Assembly (NCBI GenBank): GCA_945877525.1
Contig: CAMDVP010000044.1
Span: forward strand, 1 to 15,521
DNA from: an uncultured Clostridia bacterium
GTDB taxonomy: Bacteria > Bacillota > Clostridia > Christensenellales > Aristaeellaceae
DNA length: 15,521 bases
Direction of reading: 5' to 3'
The notes under the pieces were generated by a model, which was not told the DNA's origin, ran no database searches, and saw nothing but the letters and a program-made list of their open reading frames with translations. The position numbers were made by a program, and so were the translations under genes. Within the stretch, counting starts at the first letter, position 1, and each line of letters starts with the position of its first letter. Below are positions 1 through 7,648 of the stretch, piece after piece.

Positions 1-924
1 CGCAGCCACCGCGGGGCGCAGGGCAAAGGCCAGCTCGTTCAGGCTCAGGGCCCGAACGCCTGCCGCGCAGGCGGCCTTGTACAGCCCGCCGTCTCCGGTT
101 ACAATGGCCCCATCCAGCTCCTGGGCCAGGCGTAGCAGCTTGACATCCGGTTCGGTCAGGTCGTCGTAATCCGTATCGTCCGTGCGGATGGCAAGGCCCA
201 GCTCGTCCTTCAGGCGGCGGAGCACCTCCAGGCCCCGGCGTCCCCGGCTGCGGCGCAGGGCGTCGGCGGAATCGGCCACCCGCATCAGCTCAGCCATGAC
301 AAAGCATGGAACCACCGTCTCGCCCTCCAGAAAGCCCAGGCGGCACACGTCGAAAATTCTGCCGTCAATGAGCGCGGAGGTGTCCAGCAGCTTGGGCCGC
401 GGCCTGTCCGGCGCATCCCTGCCTTCGGATTTGCGGTGCCTGCGGCTGCTTCGCACGGGAACACGCTCCAGCATGTCGGACACATCTCCCGCGCGCTTGA
501 ACCCCAGGGTGAAGCCCATCACTCCCAGCACCACATACAAAATGGCGGAAAACGCCGTGGTAAATACACTTTGGCCCATAAAATTGAGAATCTGCGATAC
601 CAGCGCGGCAATCAGCATGCCGCAGATCAGCCCGCCGGTGGAGGCAATCAGTTGCCCGAAGGTCAGCTTGTCCATGCGCCTTTCCACCGCCGCGCCCCAC
701 TCGATACACCTGGCAATAATGGCGTTGCTCAGCAGAAAGAAAACCGCGCCGAACACCAGCGCCGTGCTGATATAGGCCACCAGCGCCCACTTGAGTGGCA
801 CGGGGGATTCGGGCTGGGTGAAGCTGTACAGCTGCAATACGCCCAGGGTCAGCGCCATGCCGAGCCCCGCGCCCAGCAGTGCAATCAGCGCCCGCAGCAG
901 CCGTTGAACTCCCTTGGATTTCAT
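1..924 (-). CDS. yacL: YacL-like PIN-domain membrane protein (3' end cut off)
   Basis: The reading frame is open from the ATG at 924 to the window edge (308 codons), so the C-terminus, where this family carries a TRAM domain, is missing. Four hydrophobic segments lie at about residues 9-30, 47-70, 88-112 and 118-140, followed by a basic linker (about 150-178). A PIN nuclease domain then starts with LLDTSALIDGRI. Likely metal-binding acidic residues are D181, D187, E212, the DTDYDD stretch at 250-255 and D278 in VTGDGGL. This order (four helices, PIN, TRAM) is that of Bacillus YacL, a membrane-anchored putative RNase whose substrate is not well defined. The start has AAGGAG/AAGGAC just upstream. 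It lies 20 bases after the radA stop, so the two are probably co-transcribed. In Bacillus disA sits between these two genes; here it is absent. Confidence 0.9.
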   Translation of the reverse strand, partial: MKSKGVQRLLRALIALLGAGLGMALTLGVLQLYSFTQPESPVPLKWALVAYISTALVFGAVFFLLSNAIIARCIEWGAAVERRMDKLTFGQLIASTGGLICGMLIAALVSQILNFMGQSVFTTAFSAILYVVLGVMGFTLGFKRAGDVSDMLERVPVRSSRRHRKSEGRDAPDRPRPKLLDTSALIDGRIFDVCRLGFLEGETVVPCFVMAELMRVADSADALRRSRGRRGLEVLRRLKDELGLAIRTDDTDYDDLTEPDVKLLRLAQELDGAIVTGDGGLYKAACAAGVRALSLNELAFALRPAVAA

Positions 925-944
925 AAAGGTCCTTCACTCCTTGG

Positions 945-2318
945 TCAGAATAATACGCTCAGCGCCTGCATCACCGTGTCCACCCCCAGCAGCTTCACGC
1001 CCTCGGGGGCATGGAGCCGCTTCAGGTTTTCCCTGGGGAGCAGGATGGTGGTCAGCCCCAGGCGTTGGCACTCGGCAATGCGCCGCTCGCACTGGGGGAT
1101 GGCCCGCACCTCCCCCGCTAGGCCCACCTCGCCCATCACGGCCACATCTGCGCCCACGCTCTCGTCCCGCAGGGAGGAAACCACCGCCATGCACAGCGCC
1201 AGATCCGCTGCGGGCTCGGATAATTCAAGACCCCCGGCCACGTTGATATACACATCCTGGTTATAGGTTTTCTGCCCGGCGCGCTTTTCCAGTACCGCCA
1301 GCAGCAGCGCCACCCTGCCTGCGTCCGCGCCGCCCACCGTGCGCCGGGGCGAGCCGAAATAGCTTTGCGCCGTCAGGGCCTGCACGTCGCACAGAAGGGG
1401 CCTTGTGCCCTCCAGCCCGCAGAACACCACCGACCCGCTGGCGCCCTTGGCCCGGTGGGACAAAAGCCGCTCGCTGGGGTTGGGTACAACCTCCATACCC
1501 TTTTCCGTCATCTGGAACACCCCCAGCTCGTTCACCGAGCCGAAGCGGTTCTTCACCGCCCGCAAAAGGCGGTACTCCTGCTGCCGGTCGCCCTCGAAGT
1601 ACAACACCACGTCCACCATGTGCTCCAGCATCCGCGGTCCGGCGATGGCGCCCTCCTTGGTCACATGCCCCACCAGAAAAATGGCGGTGCCGCTTTCCTT
1701 GGCCAGGCGCATGAGCAGGCTGGTGCATTCGCGGATCTGGCTCACGCTCCCCGGGGCCGAGGCCATCTCCGGCCGGTACATGGTCTGGATGGAGTCGATC
1801 ACCGCCACATCGGGCTGCAGCTGGCCAAGCTTCTCCTCCACGCCGTCCAGGGCGTTCTCCGCCAAAACGTACAGGTTGGGCACATCCACCCCCAGCCGCC
1901 TTGCCCGCAGCTTGAGCTGCTTGGCAGATTCCTCGCCGCTGACATACAAAACGCGCTTGCCGTCCCTGCACAGGTTGGCGCACACCTGCAGCAGCAGCGT
2001 GGATTTGCCGATGCCCGGGTCGCCGCCGATAAGCATCAGCCCGCCCTCCACAATGCCGCCCCCCAGCACCCGGTCCAATTCGCCTATGCCGGTGGACAGG
2101 CGCACCGTCACATCCTCGGGGATGTCCTTGAGCAGCATGGCCTCCGCGCCCGTGCCGGGGCGCTGCTTGGGAGGCTTCACCGCGCCCACAGCCGATGATG
2201 GGGCAGGGGCGGACTCCTCCAGGGTGTTCCAGGCGCCGCAGCCCGGGCAGCGGCCCGCCCAGCGCGAGGTTTCATAGCCGCAGGCAGTGCAGGCAAAACA
2301 GGTCTTTTTCTTGGCCAT
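945..2318 (-). CDS. radA: DNA repair protein RadA
   Basis: The 457-residue protein has the usual length and domain order of RadA/Sms, a RecA-related branch-migration helicase that acts on recombination intermediates in the cytoplasm. A C4 zinc finger is seen at C10-x2-C13 and C24-x2-C27, with the typical CPGCGAWNT ending. The ATPase core has Walker A GGDPGIGKST at 98-107 and Walker B VAVIDSIQT at 171-179. The RadA-specific KNRFG motif is at 256-260. The C-terminal Lon-protease-like domain includes VYINVAGGLELSEPAADLAL and the GEVGLAGEVR stretch. The ATG at 2318 has AAAGGAG nine bases upstream. Its own promoter lies about 30 bases before the start, and the YacL-like gene follows after 20 bases. 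Identification is secure. Confidence 0.98.
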   Translation of the reverse strand: MAKKKTCFACTACGYETSRWAGRCPGCGAWNTLEESAPAPSSAVGAVKPPKQRPGTGAEAMLLKDIPEDVTVRLSTGIGELDRVLGGGIVEGGLMLIGGDPGIGKSTLLLQVCANLCRDGKRVLYVSGEESAKQLKLRARRLGVDVPNLYVLAENALDGVEEKLGQLQPDVAVIDSIQTMYRPEMASAPGSVSQIRECTSLLMRLAKESGTAIFLVGHVTKEGAIAGPRMLEHMVDVVLYFEGDRQQEYRLLRAVKNRFGSVNELGVFQMTEKGMEVVPNPSERLLSHRAKGASGSVVFCGLEGTRPLLCDVQALTAQSYFGSPRRTVGGADAGRVALLLAVLEKRAGQKTYNQDVYINVAGGLELSEPAADLALCMAVVSSLRDESVGADVAVMGEVGLAGEVRAIPQCERRIAECQRLGLTTILLPRENLKRLHAPEGVKLLGVDTVMQALSVLF

Positions 2319-2347
2319 GGGGGACGCTCCTTTCGCATGATTGTCCC

Positions 2348-2356
2348 ATTATACCA
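2348..2356 (-). promoter_or_regulatory. Extended -10 promoter of the radA operon
   Basis: On the minus strand TGG followed directly by a perfect TATAAT (2353 down to 2348) forms an extended -10 element, giving a start near 2341 and a short leader of about 23 nt before radA. The hexamer 17 bases upstream (TTCCTT at 2376-2371) is a poor -35, which suits an extended -10 promoter. It lies after the rfbD terminator, so radA is transcribed separately from rfbD. Confidence 0.75.
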
Positions 2357-2460
2357 TAAGCCGCGAGGAAAAGGAACGGTTCGCCGTAAAATCCCCCTGT
2401 TCTTTCCCTGCGCCCGGCCGGAGCCAGAGGACAGGATCCTCCTGAAATCTCCGCCCCATG

Positions 2461-2498
2461 AAAAAAAGCCCCCGCGGAACGCTCCGGCTCCGCGGGGG
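2461..2498 (-). terminator. Rho-independent terminator of rfbD
   Basis: A perfect 10-bp stem pairs 2469-2478 with 2489-2498 around a 10-base loop. Read on the minus strand it is followed by C and seven T residues (2467-2461). It starts six bases after the rfbD stop codon, so it ends the rfbD transcript before the radA promoter. Confidence 0.92.
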
Positions 2499-2504
2499 AA
2501 ATGC

Positions 2505-3356
2505 TTATGCCTGCTGCTCAAGCTCGTTCAGATACCGGGCGAGCGCGTCCTCCCACCGGGGCAGGCGGGCAAAGCCGGCCTGATCCAGGCAGGCTTTGCT
2601 CAGGCGGGAATTGGCGGGGCGCCTGGCCAGGGTGGGATATTCGCCGGTGGCAACGGCGCGCACCGTGCAGCGCAGACCGGCCTGCCGCATGATTTCCGCG
2701 GCAAAGGTGGCCCAGGAGCAATAGCCTTCATTGGTGGCGTGATAGATGCCGTAGCGGTTGGTCTGCACCATGTCGCACACAAGCCGTGCCAGATCCACCG
2801 TGTAGGTGGGGCTGCCGATCTGGTCGCCCACCACGCTGACCTCGCTGCTCTCCGCGCCCCGGCGCAGCATGGTTTTGACAAAATTGCTGCCGTTCAGGCC
2901 AAAGACCCATGCCGTCCGCACGATGAAGTAGCGGGTCATCAGGCTGCGCACGGCCTCCTCCCCCTGGGCCTTGGTCAGGCCATACACATTGCGGGGATGA
3001 TAGGGATCGCCGGTCTCAAAAGGCGTGTCGCCCTCGCCGGAGAAAACATAGTCGGTGGAAATGTACAATAGCTTCGCGTCCACCGCCAGGGCGGCGCGCA
3101 CCAGGTTCAGCGTACCCATGGCGTTGACGGCAGCGCACTTTTCGGGTTCGGTTTCCGCGCGATCCACCGCCGTATAGGCCGCACAATGGATGATGGCGTC
3201 CGGCGCCTCGCCCCGCACCAGCTTCATCACGGCATCCCCGTCGGTCAGGTCGCAGTCGGTATAATCCACGCCCCTGGCCTCCACATGCAAATCAGCCAGC
3301 CGTTTCATTACATCGTAGCCCAGCTGTCCCTTCACGCCTGTCACAAGAACCTTCAT
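2505..3356 (-). CDS. rfbD: dTDP-4-dehydrorhamnose reductase
   Basis: The 283-residue product matches RfbD/RmlD, the NAD(P)H-dependent short-chain reductase that makes dTDP-L-rhamnose for cell-surface polysaccharide. The Rossmann motif GVKGQLG is at residues 7-13. STDYVFSG at 100-107 and YGLTK (Y125, K129) give the catalytic Thr/Tyr/Lys set. GSPTYTVDLA and the C-terminal ANSRLSKACL stretch fit the substrate-binding lobe. I place the start at the ATG at 3356 because GGGAGG lies eight bases before it. An in-frame ATG at 3380 would add eight residues, but it sits about where transcription should begin. It is a single-gene unit with its own promoter and terminator; no rfbA, rfbB or rfbC is in the window. 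Confidence 0.95.
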   Translation of the reverse strand: MKVLVTGVKGQLGYDVMKRLADLHVEARGVDYTDCDLTDGDAVMKLVRGEAPDAIIHCAAYTAVDRAETEPEKCAAVNAMGTLNLVRAALAVDAKLLYISTDYVFSGEGDTPFETGDPYHPRNVYGLTKAQGEEAVRSLMTRYFIVRTAWVFGLNGSNFVKTMLRRGAESSEVSVVGDQIGSPTYTVDLARLVCDMVQTNRYGIYHATNEGYCSWATFAAEIMRQAGLRCTVRAVATGEYPTLARRPANSRLSKACLDQAGFARLPRWEDALARYLNELEQQA

Positions 3357-3386
3357 GCTTCGCGCCTCCCGCTTTGTCATATTTTC

Positions 3387-3415
3387 ATTATATCATGGCC
3401 TTCGGCCCTTGGCAA
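3387..3415 (-). promoter_or_regulatory. Sigma-A type promoter of rfbD
   Basis: On the minus strand TTGCCA (3415-3410), a 17-base spacer and a perfect TATAAT (3392-3387) make a near-consensus promoter, with TGA just before the -10. Transcription would start near 3380, about 25 nt before the chosen rfbD start. It diverges from the helicase promoter about 120 bases away. Confidence 0.85.
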
Positions 3416-3536
3416 GCGCTGCGCGCCGCATGGAGGAAGCATGTGCAGGCCACACTGAAGGGGACGGAACAATGGAGGCGGATACCCCATGCCCGATTGC
3501 TCTGCGGCGGAGGCTGAAAAATTCGTGGTTCAGCGC

Positions 3537-3565
3537 TTGCTCCACAGCGCACGGCATGGTATAAT
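3537..3565 (+). promoter_or_regulatory. Promoter of the DEAD-box helicase gene
   Basis: TTGCTC (3537-3542), a 17-base spacer and a perfect TATAAT (3560-3565), preceded by TGG as an extended -10. The predicted start is near 3572, leaving a leader of about 50 nt. The leader begins with a small hairpin (TGTCC 3575-3579 pairing with GGACA 3583-3587). The stretch between this and the rfbD promoter shows no convincing gene. Confidence 0.8.
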
Positions 3566-3621
3566 GAAAAGGTATGTCCTGTGGACACATCAATCTGATT
3601 TGACTGATTAAGGATGGAAGT

Positions 3622-5007
3622 ATGACGTTTGATTCCCTGAACCTGATGCCTCAGCTGCTGGAAAATGTGAAACGCAGCGGCTATGAAGAACCGACCCCCA
3701 TTCAGCGCGCCACCATTCCCCTGGTGCTCTCAGGCCGCGACGTGCTGGGCTGCGCCCAGACCGGCACCGGCAAAACCGCCGCCTTCGCCCTTCCCATGCT
3801 GCAATGCCTTAGCCGCCGTCCCCGCCGTGCCGGCGAGCCGCGGGTGATCCGCGCGCTGATTCTCACCCCCACCCGGGAGCTGGCCCAGCAGATCTACGAC
3901 AATTTCGTGCTCTACGGCAGGCGTCTGCCGGTCACCTGTGCGGTGATTTACGGCGGCGTGGGGCAGCAAAGCCAGGTGGACGCGCTGCACCGGGGAGCGG
4001 ACGTGGTGATCGCCTGCCCGGGAAGGCTGTGGGATCTGATGAACCAGGGCTATGTGCGCCTGGACTTTGTGGAAACCTTCGTCCTCGATGAGGCCGACCG
4101 CATGCTGGACATGGGCTTTATCCATGACGTGCGCCGCATTGCCCAGCGCCTGCCGGACAGGCACCAGACGCTGCTGTTCTCCGCCACCATGCCCCCTGAG
4201 GTGGAAAAGCTGGCCATGGATCTGCTCTGCGACCCGGAAACGGTGAAGGTGGACCCGGTATCCTCCACGGTACAGGCCATCGACCAGTGCCTGTACTATG
4301 TGGACAAGGCCAACAAGAAGCACCTGCTGGCCCATCTGCTCAGCCAGAGCGACGTGGAAAACGCCCTGGTGTTTTCCCGTACCAAGCACGGCGCGGACAA
4401 AATTGTCCGTGAGTTGAAAAAGGCCGGCATCGACAGCTGCGCCATCCACGGCGACAAGAGTCAAAACGCCCGCCAGGCCGCGCTGAACCGCTTCAAGAGC
4501 GGCGAATGCAAGGTGCTGGTCGCCACCGATATTGCCGCCCGGGGCATCGACATCGCCGGCCTGAGCCATGTGATCAATTATGACATGCCCATGGAGCCGG
4601 AGGCCTATGTGCACCGCATCGGCCGCACGGGCCGCGCCGGCCGGGAGGGCAAGGCCATCTCCTTTTGCTGCATTGATGAAATCAAGCAGCTGGGCCAGGT
4701 GGAGAAGCTGATTAAGAAGAACCTCCGGGAGGAAAAGAGCGATTGGCCCATGGAGGTATTGACCCCCTCCGAGCCCAAAAAGCCCCAGCCCCGCCCCGCC
4801 AGGGTGGACCGTCAGGGCAACGCCCAGGCGGAGCGCCGTCCCCGGCAAAGCCTGCCCCTGGCCGGGCAGCCCATCACCATCGGCCGGGACGGCCGCATGA
4901 AAGCCTCCCCCAAGCCCGCACCCAAGCCTGCCGCCAAAGCCACACCCCTGGCCAGGCCCGTGCAGCGGGTGAACCGCCACAGGAATCAAGCCGGCAAGAA
5001 AAGCTGA
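3622..5007 (+). CDS. DEAD-box ATP-dependent RNA helicase
   Basis: This 461-residue RNA helicase unwinds or remodels RNA duplexes in the cytoplasm, typically in ribosome assembly, mRNA decay or cold adaptation. The motifs appear in order: Q-motif region YEEPTPIQ (21-28), motif I AQTGTGKT (45-52), PTREL (83-87), CPGR (132-135, where most relatives have TPGR), DEAD (156-159), SAT (187-189), ATDIAARGID (301-310) and HRIGRTGR (331-338). From about residue 375 the tail is disordered and rich in Pro, Lys, Arg and Ala, as in RhlE/CshA-type proteins, where such tails bind RNA or partners. The start has an AAGGATGGAAG ribosome binding site. It is a single-gene unit with its own promoter and terminator. 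The family is certain; the exact orthologue (CshA- or RhlE-like) is not. Confidence 0.96.
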   Translation: MTFDSLNLMPQLLENVKRSGYEEPTPIQRATIPLVLSGRDVLGCAQTGTGKTAAFALPMLQCLSRRPRRAGEPRVIRALILTPTRELAQQIYDNFVLYGRRLPVTCAVIYGGVGQQSQVDALHRGADVVIACPGRLWDLMNQGYVRLDFVETFVLDEADRMLDMGFIHDVRRIAQRLPDRHQTLLFSATMPPEVEKLAMDLLCDPETVKVDPVSSTVQAIDQCLYYVDKANKKHLLAHLLSQSDVENALVFSRTKHGADKIVRELKKAGIDSCAIHGDKSQNARQAALNRFKSGECKVLVATDIAARGIDIAGLSHVINYDMPMEPEAYVHRIGRTGRAGREGKAISFCCIDEIKQLGQVEKLIKKNLREEKSDWPMEVLTPSEPKKPQPRPARVDRQGNAQAERRPRQSLPLAGQPITIGRDGRMKASPKPAPKPAAKATPLARPVQRVNRHRNQAGKKS

Positions 5008-5015
5008 AGTCTGCC

Positions 5016-5056
5016 AAAAGCCGCCCCACGGCAAAGTCCGTGAAGCGGCTTTTTTC
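5016..5056 (+). terminator. Terminator shared by the convergent helicase and membrane-protein genes
   Basis: The outer stem AAAAGCCGC (5016-5024) pairs with GCGGCTTTT (5045-5053). An inner stem pairs CACGG (5027-5031) with CCGTG (5038-5042). A T run follows on the plus strand. On the minus strand the stem ends in four T residues just past the stop of the convergent gene, so it can serve both directions. Confidence 0.9.
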
Positions 5057-5058
5057 CT

Positions 5059-5466
5059 TTATCTGGACGGCAGGTTGGAGACGATCATCCCCACGATGCC
5101 GCCCCCGGCCACGCCCATGCCCAGGTCAGCCAGATAGGCCGAGAAGGGCGCCTGCTGCCCGGACAGAAGCGCGTAGAGCGCCACCCCCACCGCCATGTAA
5201 AGCAGCCCTACCGCCGCGCCCCGGAGCAGTCCGCCCTCTCCGCCGCGGCCCACCGCCACCAGAACGCCCACGGCAATGGCCGCCAGCTTCAGTACCTGAT
5301 TGAAAATGCGCACCGCGCCGTCCGACGGGCGAATCCACTGCATCAGCAGCGCAAATACCGCCACCCCCGCCAGCGTGACCGCCACCGCCGCGCCCAGTCC
5401 CTTCAGGATTCGCATCCATATGCCCATTCCCGCACCGCCCCGGCGGCGCGCCCTTGCCTGTGCCAT
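5059..5466 (-). CDS. Small membrane protein, TIGR04086/YrzE-like
   Basis: This 135-residue protein is very hydrophobic, with four probable membrane helices after a short basic N-terminus (MAQARARRRGG): one around LGAAVAVTLAGVAVFALLM, one around VLKLAAIAVGVLVAV, one around LYMAVGVALYALL and a Gly-rich last one. Pattern and size fit the TIGR04086 (YrzE, DUF3792) family of Firmicutes membrane proteins, whose function is unknown. I chose the ATG at 5466 because GGGAGG lies eight bases before it. The in-frame ATG at 5487 adds seven residues but its AAGGAG is eleven bases away. It converges on the helicase gene and shares its terminator. I see no convincing promoter for it in the AT-rich region upstream. 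Confidence 0.72.
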   Translation of the reverse strand: MAQARARRRGGAGMGIWMRILKGLGAAVAVTLAGVAVFALLMQWIRPSDGAVRIFNQVLKLAAIAVGVLVAVGRGGEGGLLRGAAVGLLYMAVGVALYALLSGQQAPFSAYLADLGMGVAGGGIVGMIVSNLPSR

Positions 5467-5589
5467 CTGCAACGCCTCCCTTTTCATGAGCCCCGCGGCT
5501 CCTTGGCAAAGGATATGCGGTCCTTCCGGCGGATAGACGCAGCCCTTTTCAGCCGATATGTGAAAAAAATGACGTTAATTTTTTATCAT

Positions 5590-5609
5590 TTCCTGTAGAA
5601 AAACAGGAA
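5590..5609. promoter_or_regulatory. Inverted repeat, candidate operator over the -35 of the flavoprotein gene
   Basis: TTCCTGT (5590-5596) and ACAGGAA (5603-5609) form a perfect 7-bp inverted repeat with a six-base spacer, lying across the predicted -35 hexamer (5596-5601). Its position would let a bound dimeric repressor block transcription. A looser repeat, AAATGA (5567-5572) with TCATTT (5586-5591), lies just upstream in the same AT-rich stretch. No regulator gene is adjacent, so the protein that binds here is unknown. Confidence 0.5.
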
Positions 5610-5624
5610 TAGATGTGATATAAT
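5596..5624 (+). promoter_or_regulatory. Promoter of the secreted flavoprotein gene
   Basis: TAGAAA (5596-5601, four of six consensus bases), a 17-base spacer and a perfect TATAAT (5619-5624) preceded by TGA. The predicted start is near 5631, giving a leader of about 40 nt that ends in a full AAGGAGG ribosome binding site. The AT-rich run from about 5560 to 5590 could act as an UP element in this otherwise GC-rich DNA. Confidence 0.8.
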
Positions 5625-5669
5625 CACCATACCTGCGAAAGCAGACACAGCAAAAGGAGGAATTTTTCC

Positions 5670-7529
5670 ATGATGAAGCGTATTTCCGCGCTGCTGCTGG
5701 CCCTGGTCATGATGGTGACCGTGCCCGCCGCGCTGGCCGATACCGTAAGCGGCACCGGCACCGCCAAGGGCTTCGGCGGCGACGTGACCGTGACCATCAC
5801 CCTGACCGACGGCGTGATCACCGAGGTGGTTGCCCAGGGCGATGGCGAAACCAGCGGCATCGGCTCCAAGGCCATCGACAATCTGCCCGCTGTCTGGGTG
5901 GAGAAGAACAGCATCTTCGACATCGCCAGCAGCGCCACCATAACCTCCACCGCCATGCAGGAGGCCGCCGCCGCCGCCCTGACCGCCGCAGGGGTGAACC
6001 CTGACGATTACATGGCCGAGGGCGAGGCCGCCAAGGCTGAGGACGCCGTGTACGAGGCGGACGTGGTGATCGTGGGCGCAGGCGGCGCGGGTATGACTGC
6101 CGCCCTGACCGCCGCCCAGGCAGGTAAGACCGTCATCGTGGTGGAGAGCCAGCCCATGGTGGGCGGCAACTCCGTGAAGGCCACCGGCGGCATGAACGCT
6201 GCCAAGACCCCCGCCCAGGACGAGAACGAGTTCGGCGAGTCCGCCGGCGTGGAGAAGCAGCTGAAGGCCGCCGAAAGCTATGCTGACAACGAGGCCATTG
6301 CCGATCTGGCCGCCAAGGTCACCGTGCAGTGGAACGACTATCAGGCCAACCCCGCCGGCTACTTCGACTCCGTGGAGCTGATGGAGCTGGACACCATGAT
6401 CGGCGGCAAGGGCGTGAATGATCCCGCGCTGGTCGCCACCATGGTGGAAGGCACCGCCAACGCCATCGAATGGCTCAAAACCGTTGACATCAACCTGACC
6501 AGCGTGGCCAGCTTCGGCGGCGCGTCGGTCAAGCGCATTCACCGCCCCCTCAACGACGAGGGCAAGGTCGTGTCCGTTGGTACCTACATGGTGCCCCGTC
6601 TGGAGGCTGCCTGCGTTGACAACGGCAGCATCACCTTCCTGATGGAAACCACCGCGAACACCATCCTGACCCGGGACGGCGCGGCCTGCGGCATCGTGGC
6701 CACCGGCAAGGGCGGCGAAACCGTGACTGTGAACGCCAAGGCCGTGATTCTGGCCACCGGCGGCTTCGGCGCGAACCTTGACATGGTGGCCGAGCTGAAG
6801 CCCGAGCTGAAGGGCTTCATGACCACCAACGCTCCCGGCGCGCAGGGTCAGGGCATTGTGATGGCTCAGGCCGTCGGCGCAGCCACCGTGGACATGGACC
6901 AGATTCAGATTCACCCCACCGTGCAGGCTGACACCGCCGCCCTGATCACCGAGGGCCTGCGCGGCGACGGCGCAATCCTGGTCAATGCCGAGGGCAAGCG
7001 CTTCACCGACGAGGTCGGCACCCGCGACGCGGTGTCCGCCGCCGAGATCGCCCAGACCGGCTCCTACTCCTGGCTGATCGTCGACCAGGCCATGGCGGAT
7101 GCTTCCACCGTGATCCAGGGCTACATCAAGAAGGGCTACACCTTCTCCGGCGACACCTATGAAGCCCTGGGTGAGGCCATCGGCGTGGACGGCGCAGCGC
7201 TTTCCGATACCATGAACACCTGGAACGGCTATGTAGAGGCCAAGAACGACCCCGACTTCGGCCGTACCAGCTTCGCCAAGCCCCTCAATACTGCCCCCTA
7301 CTACGCCATCAAGGTGACCGCCGGTGTGCACCACACCATGGGCGGCCTGAAGATCGACACCAACACCCAAGTGCTGGATGAGGCGGGCAATGTGATTCCC
7401 GGCCTGTTCGCCGCGGGCGAGGTAACCGGCGGCGTGCATGGCGCGAACCGTCTGGGCGGCAACGCCGTGGCGGATATCGTGGTGTTCGGCCGCATTGCCG
7501 GCGCCGCGGCTGCGGAATACGCCAAGTAA
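5670..7529 (+). CDS. Secreted FMN/FAD fumarate-reductase-like flavoprotein
   Basis: The 619-residue protein opens with a Sec signal peptide (MMKRIS, a hydrophobic core, then ALA-D, cleavage expected after residue 23). An FMN-binding domain follows (about 24-108), whose D84-IASSAT-T90 matches the Dxx(S/T)xAT motif where ApbE links FMN to threonine. An FAD_binding_2 domain starts with GAGGAG (136-141) and ends with GGVHGANRLGGNAV. Family active-site landmarks are present: HRP (291-293), the GTRD region (R452), GVHHTMGG (H554, H555) and R594. Such enzymes reduce fumarate, urocanate or related enoates outside the cytoplasm as terminal electron acceptors; which substrate applies here is not clear. 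There is no lipobox cysteine, haem motif or LPXTG signal. It has its own promoter, ideal ribosome binding site, strongly biased codons and terminator, suggesting high expression. Confidence 0.92.
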   Translation: MMKRISALLLALVMMVTVPAALADTVSGTGTAKGFGGDVTVTITLTDGVITEVVAQGDGETSGIGSKAIDNLPAVWVEKNSIFDIASSATITSTAMQEAAAAALTAAGVNPDDYMAEGEAAKAEDAVYEADVVIVGAGGAGMTAALTAAQAGKTVIVVESQPMVGGNSVKATGGMNAAKTPAQDENEFGESAGVEKQLKAAESYADNEAIADLAAKVTVQWNDYQANPAGYFDSVELMELDTMIGGKGVNDPALVATMVEGTANAIEWLKTVDINLTSVASFGGASVKRIHRPLNDEGKVVSVGTYMVPRLEAACVDNGSITFLMETTANTILTRDGAACGIVATGKGGETVTVNAKAVILATGGFGANLDMVAELKPELKGFMTTNAPGAQGQGIVMAQAVGAATVDMDQIQIHPTVQADTAALITEGLRGDGAILVNAEGKRFTDEVGTRDAVSAAEIAQTGSYSWLIVDQAMADASTVIQGYIKKGYTFSGDTYEALGEAIGVDGAALSDTMNTWNGYVEAKNDPDFGRTSFAKPLNTAPYYAIKVTAGVHHTMGGLKIDTNTQVLDEAGNVIPGLFAAGEVTGGVHGANRLGGNAVADIVVFGRIAGAAAAEYAK

Positions 7530-7551
7530 GCGAAATCCACCGCGTTTTTCC

Positions 7552-7582
7552 GGGGCTGCTCTGATCACAGGGCAGCCCCTTT
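7552..7582 (+). terminator. Terminator after the flavoprotein gene
   Basis: GGGGCTGC (7552-7559) pairs with GCAGCCCC (7572-7579). The stem extends inward by a T-G wobble and CTG/CAG around an ATCA loop, and is followed by a short TTT. The long GC stem makes a terminator likely despite the weak T run. Confidence 0.8.
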
Positions 7583-7619
7583 CGCATCCCGTTCAGGCGA
7601 CAAAAATCCCGTGTTCCCC

Positions 7620-7648
7620 TTGCAAACCGCGTCCCGCCGTGATAGGAT
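7620..7648 (+). promoter_or_regulatory. Promoter of recA
   Basis: TTGCAA (7620-7625), a 17-base spacer and TAGGAT (7643-7648), each four of six consensus bases, with TGA before the -10. The start would be near 7655. I find no match to the Firmicutes LexA box pattern (GAAC-N4-GTTC type) between the previous gene and recA. Confidence 0.6.

Noticed and set aside
182..775. A plus-strand frame of 197 codons in the left arm
   Set aside because: Antisense to the YacL-like gene, whose PIN motifs and membrane segments establish the minus-strand frame.
3355..3593. Several short overlapping frames on both strands between rfbD and the helicase
   Set aside because: They cross both divergent promoters, lack ribosome binding sites and show no conserved pattern.
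5586..7568. A 660-codon open frame on the minus strand across the flavoprotein gene
   Set aside because: Antisense shadow caused by strong third-position GC bias; no domain, and the plus-strand protein is unambiguous.
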